DNA of 32,198 nt from DATMQA01 sp035566895 (lineage in GTDB: Bacteria; Verrucomicrobiota; Verrucomicrobiia; Limisphaerales; UBA8199): positions 1 to 32,198 of the forward strand of contig DATMQA010000224.1 in assembly GCA_035566895.1 (NCBI GenBank). Reading direction: 5' to 3'. This document shows positions 1-6,852 of the stretch, in pieces. The notes below the pieces were generated by a model, which saw only the letters and a list, made by a program, of their open reading frames with translations, searched no databases and was not told where the DNA came from. Every line of letters begins with the position of its first letter. Within the stretch, counting starts at the first letter, position 1. The position numbers and the translations under genes were made by a program.

Positions 1-470
1 GATTTTATGGTTTTGAGCCGCTGCCGGGGAATTACGAGGTTTGTCAGCTCAACTATCGCAACCTGGAGGGGGCGGAGGTGTTTCCGTGGGCGTTGGGGGC
101 ACGGAGCGGGCGGGCGAGTTTTGAGTTCAGCGAGCAGGACCCGCGGGGCGGGCAGATCCGGGAGCAAGCGGCGGCAGGAGGGCATTTGCGAATCGAGGTG
201 GAGGTGCGGACGATGGCGGAGGTGATGGGAAAGCTGGAGGCGCCAGACTTTGTGAAGATCGACGTGGAAGGGGCGGAGCTGGAGGTGCTGCGGGGCCTGG
301 GCCAGGAAGCACGGAGGGTAAAGCGGATGTTGGTCGAGACGCACGGGGAAGAGCTGGAGGTGGGGTGTTTGAGGTGGATGCTGGACAACGGGTTTGCGGT
401 GCGGCATCTGCATGAGGCCGTGCCGGGGTGGGCGGCGATTTGGGCGGACAGGGTTGGGCGGGATTTTTGA
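1..470 (+). CDS. FkbM-family methyltransferase, 3' part only
   Basis: The reading frame is open from base 3, so the start lies outside the window. The visible 155 residues are the C-terminal half of a SAM-dependent class I methyltransferase of the FkbM type, a family that O-methylates sugars, polyketides or other small molecules. The stretch FYGFEPLPGNYE matches the family's FEP-x-P-x-N strand, and DFVKIDVEGAELEVLRGL is the typical KxDxEGxE motif, followed by a VETHGEE strand. The SAM-binding glycine loop should be upstream and is not visible. The substrate cannot be told. The stop codon TGA is formed by the first unit of a (GATTTTT)n heptamer array. The gene converges on the beta-helix gene. 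Confidence 0.85.
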   Translation, partial: FYGFEPLPGNYEVCQLNYRNLEGAEVFPWALGARSGRASFEFSEQDPRGGQIREQAAAGGHLRIEVEVRTMAEVMGKLEAPDFVKIDVEGAELEVLRGLGQEARRVKRMLVETHGEELEVGCLRWMLDNGFAVRHLHEAVPGWAAIWADRVGRDF

Positions 471-496
471 TTTTTGATTTTTGATTTTTGATTTGG
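462..496. repeat. Heptamer array (GATTTTT)4 plus a variant unit
   Basis: Four exact GATTTTT units run from 462 to 489, followed by GATTTGG. The array provides the stop codon of the methyltransferase gene. The same unit in the same orientation recurs at 8003-8037 inside the helicase gene. As RNA, TTTTTGA units can pair with the TTGAAAA units at about 526-545 in every position if G-U wobbles are allowed. Confidence 0.85.
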
Positions 497-517
497 GAGC
501 GAGACTAGTCCGGGATT

Positions 518-552
518 TGGAATATTGAGAATTGAAAATTGAAAATTTGAAT
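518..552. repeat. Degenerate heptamer array of GAAAATT type
   Basis: Successive 7-base units read approximately GAATATT, GAGAATT, GAAAATT, GAAAATT. The array lies in the junction between the convergent methyltransferase and beta-helix genes, 22 bases after the first array. Together the two arrays fill most of the 96-base junction. Confidence 0.7.
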
Positions 553-566
553 TCACGGTTTTCAGG

Positions 567-2006
567 TTAGAAGGAGAAGTTGGACCAGGGACCGGCGTTG
601 GTGGGGTTACTGCTGATGGGAACGGCGACGCCACCCGGGGCCAGGTCGAAATTGGGGTTATTGACGGTGGCTTTGTTTTTGACGATGAGGTTGTAGCCGC
701 TATCGGTTTTGATGCCGGGTCCGCCGAAGGTGGCGTTGTTGTCCATGATTTGGTTATCGTCGGCGGTGACGTAGATGTTGGCGTTGTTGGTGAGACCGAC
801 GGCGTTGCGGTTGGCGAGGTTGCCGGAGATGAGGCAGTAGGAAGAGGCGCGGATGCCGGAAGCGGAATTGGAGGAGACGTTGCAGTCTTTGATCGAGCAG
901 GCGAGAGCGGCGAAGATGCCGTTGGAGGAGTTGAGGGAGGAGGAGCAGGCGATGATGGTGCAGTTGTTACCGGTGAGGATGCCGTTGAGGTTGGCGGCGA
1001 GGGTACAGTGGGAGACGGTGGCGCCGTTGCCGACAAGGATTCCGATGTTGGTATTGGCAACAGCGGTGGAACCGGAGACGGTGGAGGAGTTGCCGGCGGC
1101 GATGCCGTGGTTGCTGTTCTGGCGGGTGGTGCAGTTTTGGACGACGCCGGCATCGAAGAGAGCGATGCCCGCGCCGCCGTTGAAATTGGCGGTGCAGTTT
1201 CTGATGGTGGCACCGTAGCCCGCGGAGATGCCGCTGGCGGAATTATTGCCGGCATTGCAATCGAGGACGGAGGATTGTTGGGCGGCGGCGATGCCAACGG
1301 CGGCTCCGGAGTTGACGGCACAGCCGGTGACGATGGAGTCAGTGCCGACCGAGATGCCGGTGCCGATGGGGTATTCGACGGTGCAACTGGAGACGGTGCT
1401 GCCGCCCCCGGCCTGGATGCCGATACCGGCGCTGCCAAAGACGACGCAGTTGCGGACGACGCAACCGGTGCCAGTGAGGATGCCCGCGAAGCTGATTAGG
1501 GAAGTGGGGCTTCTCTGGATGACGGAGTCGAGGACGAGGGAATCGTTGCCGACGTTGAGGCCGCCGAGGCCAATGCGGGAGCAGTGGAGGCGTTCGTAAT
1601 GGCCGCCGATGGTGTTAGGGGTGGCGACGCCGTAGGAGTCCCAGTCGCGGAGGGAACCGTTACGGACGGTGAGGTTGGTATGGGTTCCGGAGACGCCGAT
1701 GGCGGAGTTGCCGCCGCCGAGAAGGCCGGCCAGGAAGAAGCCGTTGAGGTCGATGGTGACATCGTCGGCGGCGACGGTGATGCCGGCCGGGCCGCCCGGG
1801 CCGGTGAGGTTGGTGGTGACGTAGTAGGAGCCCGGGGCGGAGATGGTGAAAGGAAGGGAGGAGATCGGGGTGCGGGGCTCGATTTGGGCGAGGGTTTTCA
1901 TGGCCGGGGCCGGGGGACCGGGCGGGGTGAGGGAGCCCTGGCTAAATGCAGAGTGCAGAGTGCAGAGTGCAGAAAGGGAAACGGCGATGTGAAGGGAGGT
2001 TTTCAT
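567..2006 (-). CDS. Secreted right-handed parallel beta-helix protein
   Basis: The protein has 479 residues. Residues 1-23 form a signal peptide (MKTSLHIAVSLSAL, cleavage near AFSQ). Residues about 38-90 hold a conserved entry segment of this secreted family (APGSYYVTTNL, then DDVTIDLNGF). From about 100 to 440 come roughly a dozen coils of about 22 residues with the pattern (S/T)xVxxCxAxxNxxxGIxxG. That is the right-handed beta-helix fold seen in pectate-lyase-like and carbohydrate-binding proteins. Many coils carry Cys at the equivalent place (RNC, SSC, TGC, LDC, QNC, SHC, KDC), which predicts a stacked cysteine ladder. No catalytic residues can be assigned, so enzyme activity is unproven. 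The hydrophobic part of the signal peptide is encoded by a heptamer microsatellite. No clear ribosome binding site is visible. Confidence 0.88.
   Translation of the reverse strand: MKTSLHIAVSLSALCTLHSAFSQGSLTPPGPPAPAMKTLAQIEPRTPISSLPFTISAPGSYYVTTNLTGPGGPAGITVAADDVTIDLNGFFLAGLLGGGNSAIGVSGTHTNLTVRNGSLRDWDSYGVATPNTIGGHYERLHCSRIGLGGLNVGNDSLVLDSVIQRSPTSLISFAGILTGTGCVVRNCVVFGSAGIGIQAGGGSTVSSCTVEYPIGTGISVGTDSIVTGCAVNSGAAVGIAAAQQSSVLDCNAGNNSASGISAGYGATIRNCTANFNGGAGIALFDAGVVQNCTTRQNSNHGIAAGNSSTVSGSTAVANTNIGILVGNGATVSHCTLAANLNGILTGNNCTIIACSSSLNSSNGIFAALACSIKDCNVSSNSASGIRASSYCLISGNLANRNAVGLTNNANIYVTADDNQIMDNNATFGGPGIKTDSGYNLIVKNKATVNNPNFDLAPGGVAVPISSNPTNAGPWSNFSF
1947..1974. repeat. Heptamer array TGCAGAG inside a signal-peptide coding region
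   Basis: Three exact TGCAGAG units and a fourth variant unit lie within the beta-helix gene. On the coding strand they read as CTCTGCA repeats and encode residues about 12-21 (SALCTLHSAF), the end of the hydrophobic core and the cleavage region of the signal peptide. Confidence 0.85.
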
Positions 2007-2030
2007 GTTGTCAGGTTATCAGGGCTGTTT

Positions 2031-2062
2031 GGTTGAAGGTTGAACGTTGAAGGTTGAAAGTT
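2031..2062. repeat. Heptamer array of GGTTGAA units
   Basis: The units are GGTTGAA, GGTTGAA, CGTTGAA, GGTTGAA and a decayed fifth unit. The array lies 25 bases upstream of the beta-helix start, in the divergent region before the esterase gene. The same unit recurs at 7817-7844 inside the helicase gene. Confidence 0.85.
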
Positions 2063-2311
2063 GCCATTGGCTGTAGGTTGAACAGTGCGGCTCAGGCAGG
2101 GCGCCCCCAGAGCGTTCGCCATGCAAGAGAGGTGCCGTCGCGCCGCTGCCTTGCGCATAGTGGTCAATGGACATTTCAGTAATCGTCATGTTTTTGTCGC
2201 CCCAACGTACAGGAAAGTTGAAAGCAGGTTCATGGCGGTGTGAGCGCGCGCATGCAATGGCTGGGTTAGATACAGGTTAGCAGGGTTGGTGGTGTTTTCA
2301 ACCCGTTTTTT

Positions 2312-2374
2312 GGAAGATGGAAGATGGAAGATGGGAGATGGGGGTTGGGAATTGGGAGTTGGGAATTGGGAGAT
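2312..2374. repeat. Nine consecutive heptamers upstream of the esterase
   Basis: The nine units are GGAAGAT three times, GGGAGAT, GGGGGTT, GGGAATT, GGGAGTT, GGGAATT and GGGAGAT, with no break in 7-base phase over 63 bases. The array ends 21 bases before the esterase ATG, so it probably lies in the promoter or 5' untranslated region. The first 25 bases (2310-2334) are an exact inverted copy of 3976-4000. Confidence 0.9.
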
Positions 2375-2395
2375 GAACTGGTATGCTCGGGGGAA

Positions 2396-3274
2396 ATGAA
2401 AACGGCGCTTGTTATGTTTTCGCTTTTCGCCTGGTTGACGTCCGGACCGGCACAACCCAGCAATACGTTTCCGCTCTGGCCGGAGGGGGAGCCGGGGGCC
2501 TTGGGGCAGGCGGAGAAGGACATCCCGACGCTGACGGTTTATCTGCCGGAGGGCGGCAAGGAGAGCGGGGCGGCGATGGTGATTTGCCCGGGCGGAGGTT
2601 ACACGGGGCTGGCAGCGCACGAGGGGGAGGCGTATGCGCGGTTTTTGAACGAGAGCGGGATCGCGGGGTTCGTGCTGAAGTACCGGCTGGGGAGCGCGGG
2701 GTATCGGCATCCGGCGATGTTGCAGGATGCGGCGCGGGCGCTGCGGACGGTGCGGGCGCGGGCGGTGGTATGGAAAGTGGACGGGAAGCGGGTGGGGATC
2801 ATGGGGTCGTCGGCGGGGGGGCACCTGGCCTCGACGTTGCTGACGCATTTTGATGGGGGGCAGGCGGGGGCGGCGGACCCGATTGAGCGGGAGAGTTCGC
2901 GGCCGGACGTTGGGATACTTTGTTACGCGGTGATCACGATGGGGGAGTTTACGCACCAGGGGTCGAAGAACAATCTGCTGGGGAAGGAGCCGTCGCCGGA
3001 GCTGGTGCGGGAGCTGTCGAACGAGCTGCAGGTGACGAGCAACACGCCGGCGTGTTTCATCTGGCACACCTGGGAGGACAACGCGGTGCCGGTGGAGAAC
3101 TCGCTGCAATTCGCGGAGGCGCTGCGGAAGAACCACGTCCCGTTCGATCTGCACATTTACCAGAAGGGTGGTCATGGCCTGGGGCTGGGAACCCGGGACT
3201 GGGAGCCGGCCCGGCGGCACCCGTGGACGGGGGACTTGGTGTATTGGCTGAAGGCGCAGGGATTTACGAAGTAA
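2396..3274 (+). CDS. Secreted alpha/beta-hydrolase, carbohydrate-esterase-like
   Basis: The protein has 292 residues. A signal peptide covers about residues 1-19 (MKTALVMFSLFAWLTSGPAQ). The mature part is an alpha/beta-hydrolase of the acetyl-xylan-esterase/BD-FAE type often annotated as dienelactone hydrolase or endo-xylanase in this group. PGGGYTGLAAHEGE near residues 65-78 is the oxyanion-hole strand. GSSAGGH places the nucleophile at Ser139. WEDN gives Asp228, and GGHGLG gives His260, completing a credible triad. The family removes acyl or feruloyl groups from plant polysaccharides. The exact substrate is inference. An in-frame start 72 bases upstream would be read entirely from heptamer repeats, so the ATG followed by the signal peptide was chosen. 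Codons strongly prefer G in third position. Confidence 0.9.
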   Translation: MKTALVMFSLFAWLTSGPAQPSNTFPLWPEGEPGALGQAEKDIPTLTVYLPEGGKESGAAMVICPGGGYTGLAAHEGEAYARFLNESGIAGFVLKYRLGSAGYRHPAMLQDAARALRTVRARAVVWKVDGKRVGIMGSSAGGHLASTLLTHFDGGQAGAADPIERESSRPDVGILCYAVITMGEFTHQGSKNNLLGKEPSPELVRELSNELQVTSNTPACFIWHTWEDNAVPVENSLQFAEALRKNHVPFDLHIYQKGGHGLGLGTRDWEPARRHPWTGDLVYWLKAQGFTK

Positions 3275-3591
3275 CATGGGGTTCTTCTGGCAACAGTGGC
3301 AACCCCTCAAAACCAAACGTTGCCACAACCCATGCCGGGGCAGCCGGCTTGCTCCCCGTCAACCTGTCAACCCTTAGGGATCAGCCTTTTGCAAGCCCTG
3401 AAACGCACAATCCATCGGTAAACAGCAGGTTGTCAATGTGTCAACCCCTGTTCACCCCCTCGCCGCGAGAAAAAATCACAGCACTCTTTTACCCCCTCTG
3501 CCCGAGAACAGAAATTCCAAGGGCGCACCTATCTCGGCAGCCCACCACTTGGCCGCTTTTCGCTCGTCACCCGTGACCGTCACTCCGTCCT

Positions 3592-3679
3592 GGGACGGCT
3601 GGGACGGTGCGGGACGGCAGTGGGACGGTTGCAAAGTTGAGAATCGCCCGTGTTTACCGGCCTTGGGACGGTGGGACGG
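3592..3679. repeat. Six dispersed GGGACGG heptamers
   Basis: Exact GGGACGG copies start at 3592, 3601, 3611, 3622, 3665 and 3673, separated by 1 to 36 bases. The spacing is irregular, so this is a looser array than the other heptamers. The complement GTCC at 3587 allows a small stem with the first copy. Confidence 0.7.
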
Positions 3680-3760
3680 CTGTACACCCCCAAGGTACCC
3701 CCTATCCCCCCAAGTCCTCTTCCTCGCCCCTCCCTCGTCCTTCTTCGCGTCTGCGGCCAG

Positions 3761-3790
3761 CTCCACCAATCTCCACCAATCTCCACCAAT
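3761..3790. repeat. (CTCCACCAAT)3 decamer repeat
   Basis: Three exact 10-base copies are followed by two decayed ones (CCCAAGTAAT, CCCGAAGTCG). The period is ten bases rather than seven. A second decamer array of CAAAGCCAAT type follows at 3901-3940. Confidence 0.85.
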
Positions 3791-3900
3791 CCCAAGTAAT
3801 CCCGAAGTCGCAGTTAATTTCACTTGGTTTCACTTAATTTCGCCAAATAACAGTTCGCCGTTTTTCGCCCCAAACTGAAATTCCGAATTCCACTCCTCAT

Positions 3901-3940
3901 CAAAGCCAATCAAAGCCAAACAAAGCCAATCAACACCAAA
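3901..3940. repeat. Decamer repeat of CAAAGCCAAT type, four units
   Basis: The units are CAAAGCCAAT, CAAAGCCAAA, CAAAGCCAAT and CAACACCAAA in uninterrupted 10-base phase. They lie in the non-coding stretch downstream of the esterase. Confidence 0.85.
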
Positions 3941-3969
3941 ATCCCCCGCGGGACCTGGACCCCTGGAAC

Positions 3970-3997
3970 CATCTTCCATCTTCCATCTTCCATCTTC
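3970..3997. repeat. (CATCTTC)4 heptamer array
   Basis: These are four exact units. The array is the reverse complement of the (GGAAGAT) array at 2312, giving a 25-base perfect inverted repeat (2310-2334 and 3976-4000) that brackets the esterase gene. Confidence 0.9.
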
Positions 3998-4314
3998 CAA
4001 CCTGGGATCCTGAATCGCAAATTTCCCCGGCCCGACTACGACTAACTTCGAGTAGCCCCGTCCGGTTGCTGCACCTCCATAACGCTCCTTCGTGAATCTG
4101 GCATCGCCTTCAGTCACCAGATTAAGGGCCCTGAACATATTAATTAGTTGAATAGTTATATACGAAGTGATGATTTTATCTTGCACCGAGCGTGAACTTG
4201 GTCTAGCCATCTACCTTAGGCGTTCGGCGCATGGCCGGGCGCAGGGACAAGTACTCAGAAAAGCAAATCACGCCAAAGGCTCATTGAGAATCCAAACCCT
4301 TGATCAACCGAACT

Positions 4315-5904
4315 ATGAATCTGCATGCGAACCATTCACCGCTGCTTCCCCTCACGCTCGCTCTGCTCGCCGCGAATTCCACCACCCGCGCCGATTTCGT
4401 TCCCATCCCTCTGAATCCGGAAACGTTCAACCAGGATGTGGTGGTGGAAAGAGCCGCGTCGCCGCCGGTCATCCCGACGACCACGGCCTCGATGGAAACC
4501 GGCACCAACAACACGGGTTACAGTTTATACGAGCGGGGCTACAACGTCATTTGGGCGACCACGGGTTTGCCGCCAGCCGGCGCCAGGTTCACGAGCGAAG
4601 CCCAGGTGGATCACGATTACCAGTTTGCTCCGACGTATAAGACCAATAACGCGGTTCTCATCGACAGCGCCATTACCAGTGCGACGCTCACGCTGAGTGA
4701 CCCGGCGGCCTTTGCCAACCTGTCTTTCCTGACCAGCGCCGGCGGCGGCGGCGGCGGCGGCGAGGTCATCGCGTACACCGTCCATCATGAGGACGGCTCG
4801 ACTGATTCCGGGACCTTTGGTTCCCCCGATTGGCTTGGGGCGTTCGGCCAGGCCTGGACGACTCATGGACGAGTGGAGGTGACCACATTTACTTTTAGCA
4901 ATATCGGCGGCGATTACCCGCGGATTTACTCGCGCGACATAGCGCTTACACGCACGCTCAGCCCGGTTACCAGTATCGATCTCTCCTATACCGCCGGGAG
5001 CGAGCACACGGTTGTCTTTGGCGTGAGTGGCGCGCCATTGCCCGGCGACCCGTTTACTCCGCTCCGCGTCACGGGTTTCAACCAGGACATGGTGGTTGAA
5101 GCGGCCGCCGCCAAACCTGGATTCCTCAGCACGGCCACGACGGCCAGCCTGGAGAGCGGGACCGATAACACCCTGAATACCTGGTACGAACAGGGCTACG
5201 TCACCATCGCGCCGACAACGGGCCTGCCGCCGGCTGGCACGATCCTCACGAATTCCGCCGCTCCCGACCATCGTTATCTCATGCCACCAACCTACATTGG
5301 GAATAATGCGGTGCTGGTGGATCCCTCTGTCCCGAGGGCGTGGCTCACCCCGGCGACTCCCCTGGCCTGTTCCGCTCTTTCCTTTCTAGGCGCTGCCGGC
5401 CACGGCCCGGTCACAAATGCGGTTCTTATCCAGCATGCCGATGGTTCTTCGGGAACCAACTTCTTCGTCCTTCCTGATTGGCTGGACAACTCCGTCGGCG
5501 CCTTCAATGTCAACGGTCGCATCAATCTTAATAACCGGATCGTGAACGCGGTCAATTCGGGCTGGCCCCGGCTGTTCGCGTCAGATGTGGTGGTGGCCAA
5601 CGCGACCAGCGCAATCACAAATGTCGTGGTTTCTTTCATTGGCGGCGGGATCAACTCGCATGCCGTCCTTTTCGCGGTCAGTGGCAGGACGGGCTCGGCG
5701 CCGGCGCGGCCGACCATTTCTATTGTGCGCAACCCGAACGGAACGCTGACGCTCGGCTCGACTGGTCCCGGAAGGCTCCAGTCAGCCACTGCACTCAATG
5801 GCATCAATACGGTTTGGCACGACGAAGGGCCTATCGCGACGACGGTGACGGTTACGCCTGCGCAGGGGGAGCAAGCGAAGTTCTATCGCGTCATCGCGCA
5901 GTGA
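4315..5904 (+). CDS. Secreted protein with a tandem 200-residue duplication
   Basis: The protein has 529 residues and belongs to no family I recognise. Residues 1-26 look like a signal peptide (LLPLTLALLAANSTTRADF). Two homologous units follow, about residues 38-239 and 255-457. Each starts FNQD(V/M)VVE and continues through T-A-S-(M/L)-E-(S/T)-G-T-(N/D)-N-T, TTGLPPAG, DH-(D/R)-Y, PTY-x-x-NNAVL, PDWL and (G/A)VSG. Such units are probably beta-rich. The first unit carries a seven-glycine run encoded by (GGC)7 at 4741-4761 that the second lacks. A C-terminal module (about 467-529: LTLGSTGPGRLQSATAL, ending FYRVIAQ) resembles the end of the GH13 amylase at 13659. The ATG was chosen because the signal peptide starts there; a TTG 15 bases upstream is possible. 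Surface or extracellular location is inferred. Confidence 0.8.
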   Translation: MNLHANHSPLLPLTLALLAANSTTRADFVPIPLNPETFNQDVVVERAASPPVIPTTTASMETGTNNTGYSLYERGYNVIWATTGLPPAGARFTSEAQVDHDYQFAPTYKTNNAVLIDSAITSATLTLSDPAAFANLSFLTSAGGGGGGGEVIAYTVHHEDGSTDSGTFGSPDWLGAFGQAWTTHGRVEVTTFTFSNIGGDYPRIYSRDIALTRTLSPVTSIDLSYTAGSEHTVVFGVSGAPLPGDPFTPLRVTGFNQDMVVEAAAAKPGFLSTATTASLESGTDNTLNTWYEQGYVTIAPTTGLPPAGTILTNSAAPDHRYLMPPTYIGNNAVLVDPSVPRAWLTPATPLACSALSFLGAAGHGPVTNAVLIQHADGSSGTNFFVLPDWLDNSVGAFNVNGRINLNNRIVNAVNSGWPRLFASDVVVANATSAITNVVVSFIGGGINSHAVLFAVSGRTGSAPARPTISIVRNPNGTLTLGSTGPGRLQSATALNGINTVWHDEGPIATTVTVTPAQGEQAKFYRVIAQ

Positions 5905-6115
5905 TGATGGCACGCAGATGACAGATGAGGAAAGCCGCAACCCATGGATCTTAACCACAGATGGACAGGGATGGGCACGGATCTTACAGAAGGTAACAGA
6001 GTCAACGGAGGGACAGGAGGGTATTCCAAACATCGCGCCCCGCCGGGTTCAGGGCAGCCGTTGGTTCAATTCCCGGCTTGCGGCGGCGCATGGCACCCGG
6101 TTAAGTATCTGGCTC
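5905..6115. other. Intergenic repeat-like sequence before the lipoprotein gene
   Basis: This stretch of 211 bases has no gene. Around 5950-6025 lies sequence of the AACCACAGATGGACAGGGATG and GGTAACAGAGTCAACGGAG kind. From memory, similar tracts occur dispersed in related genomes and give spurious short reading frames. A similar purine-rich tract lies at 9695-9780. Confidence 0.4.
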
Positions 6116-6646
6116 ATGCGATTATTTCTTTGTCTTTTGGTGGCCGTGGTAGCGGCGGGATGTCATTCAGCCAAGCCGGCGAAGGCGCCGGCGGCGGAAT
6201 CGGGCTGGCCGCGGATGGAAGGGACGGACCTGGCGCGTCCGGGTGTGCCCGAGGTGCAGGGCTGGATGCCGCAGACGGCGCCGTCGGCGGCGGAGGAGGG
6301 GCGATTGGAGCGGGAGGCGAGCGCAGCGTACAGCACGGTGTTTGAGCACAAGTTGCCAAAGAAGTTCGTGCTGGAAGCGGCGCCGATCGGGTGGCTGAAC
6401 GCCAAGGGGGAGTTGAAGCAGCTTCGGGCGGCGGCGAGCCTGCCGCGGCAGGTGTTCCGGTCGGCGTTTCCACTGGCGAAGTGGGCGGAGGTGCCGGTGC
6501 CGGCGGAATACCTGGCGGTGATGCACCTGTCAGCGGGGACTCCGACGAACGAGATGACGTGCTACGTCGGACGGGTGAGGGGGAAGCCGGGGTATGTGTT
6601 TTGGAGCGAGGCGGGGGAGACGGTTTTACTGGTGATTGACTACTAA
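6116..6646 (+). CDS. Putative lipoprotein of unknown function
   Basis: The protein has 176 residues. MRLFLCLLVAVVAAGC is a lipoprotein signal peptide with lipobox VAAGC, so Cys16 should be lipidated and the protein anchored in a membrane facing the periplasm. The mature part begins with an Ala/Pro-rich linker (AKPAKAPAAESG) and has a basic and hydrophobic middle with no domain I recognise. The frame is open for another 198 bases upstream, but that part is repeat-like intergenic sequence, so the lipobox start is preferred. The gene converges on the helicase, with a large hairpin of heptamer repeats between them. Confidence 0.75.
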   Translation: MRLFLCLLVAVVAAGCHSAKPAKAPAAESGWPRMEGTDLARPGVPEVQGWMPQTAPSAAEEGRLEREASAAYSTVFEHKLPKKFVLEAAPIGWLNAKGELKQLRAAASLPRQVFRSAFPLAKWAEVPVPAEYLAVMHLSAGTPTNEMTCYVGRVRGKPGYVFWSEAGETVLLVIDY

Positions 6647-6852
6647 GCACGGCGAAAGGGAAAACACCAAAAACCAAACACCAAACACCAAAAAAACTCC
6701 AAATTCCAAACTTCAAACTTCAGGAAAACATCAAGGTTCAAAATCCAAATGCCCTCTAGCTAGCCGGATTGGATTTTGGGATTTGAAGTTTTCCTGGTGT
6801 TTGGAATTTGGTGTTTTTTCCTGGGGCTTGAGGCTTGATGTTTGGGGCTTTT
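6647..6852. repeat. Large heptamer-based inverted repeat between convergent genes
   Basis: Degenerate 7-base units (CCAAACA, CCAAATT, CTTCAAA types) fill this junction and fold back on themselves. Three nested perfect blocks pair: 6699-6710 with 6800-6811 (12 bases), 6721-6729 with 6788-6796 (9 bases) and 6739-6748 with 6769-6778 (10 bases). The loop is about 20 bases around 6749-6768. The plus strand ends with a T-run at 6850. It could serve as a terminator for both the lipoprotein and helicase transcripts. Confidence 0.8.

Larger units (their letters stand above)
3275..4314. other. 1-kb stretch without a convincing gene, rich in short tandem repeats
   Basis: No convincing coding sequence was found. 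It holds six copies of GGGACGG between 3592 and 3679, three exact CTCCACCAAT decamers (3761-3790), four decamers of CAAAGCCAAT type (3901-3940), a (CATCTTC)4 heptamer array (3970-3997) and an AT-rich patch around 4135-4185 that could hold the promoter of the next gene. The plus strand is C-rich here, opposite to both flanks. Minus-strand frames around 3480-3600 resemble protein (TGDERKAAKWWAAEIGAPL) and may be a decayed gene end, but nothing certain can be named. Confidence 0.6.

Noticed and set aside
750..1499. Long plus-strand frame rich in Gly, Asp, Val and Ala opposite the beta-helix gene
   Set aside because: It mirrors the minus-strand beta-helix gene, has repetitive low-complexity composition, and arises from the G-rich strand. 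The minus-strand protein has a signal peptide and a regular coil pattern.
3761..3790. Possible CRISPR-like repeats
   Set aside because: Units are 10 bases, directly adjacent and without spacers. No cas genes are present. All other arrays are likewise spacerless.
3438..3878. Possible 146-residue protein on plus strand
   Set aside because: It is composed largely of translated tandem repeats (WDG units, Pro/Ser runs) with no ribosome binding site.
3830..4210. Possible 126-residue protein on minus strand
   Set aside because: Part of it is a translated heptamer array (LEDGRWKMEDG) and decamers, and no recognisable domain remains.
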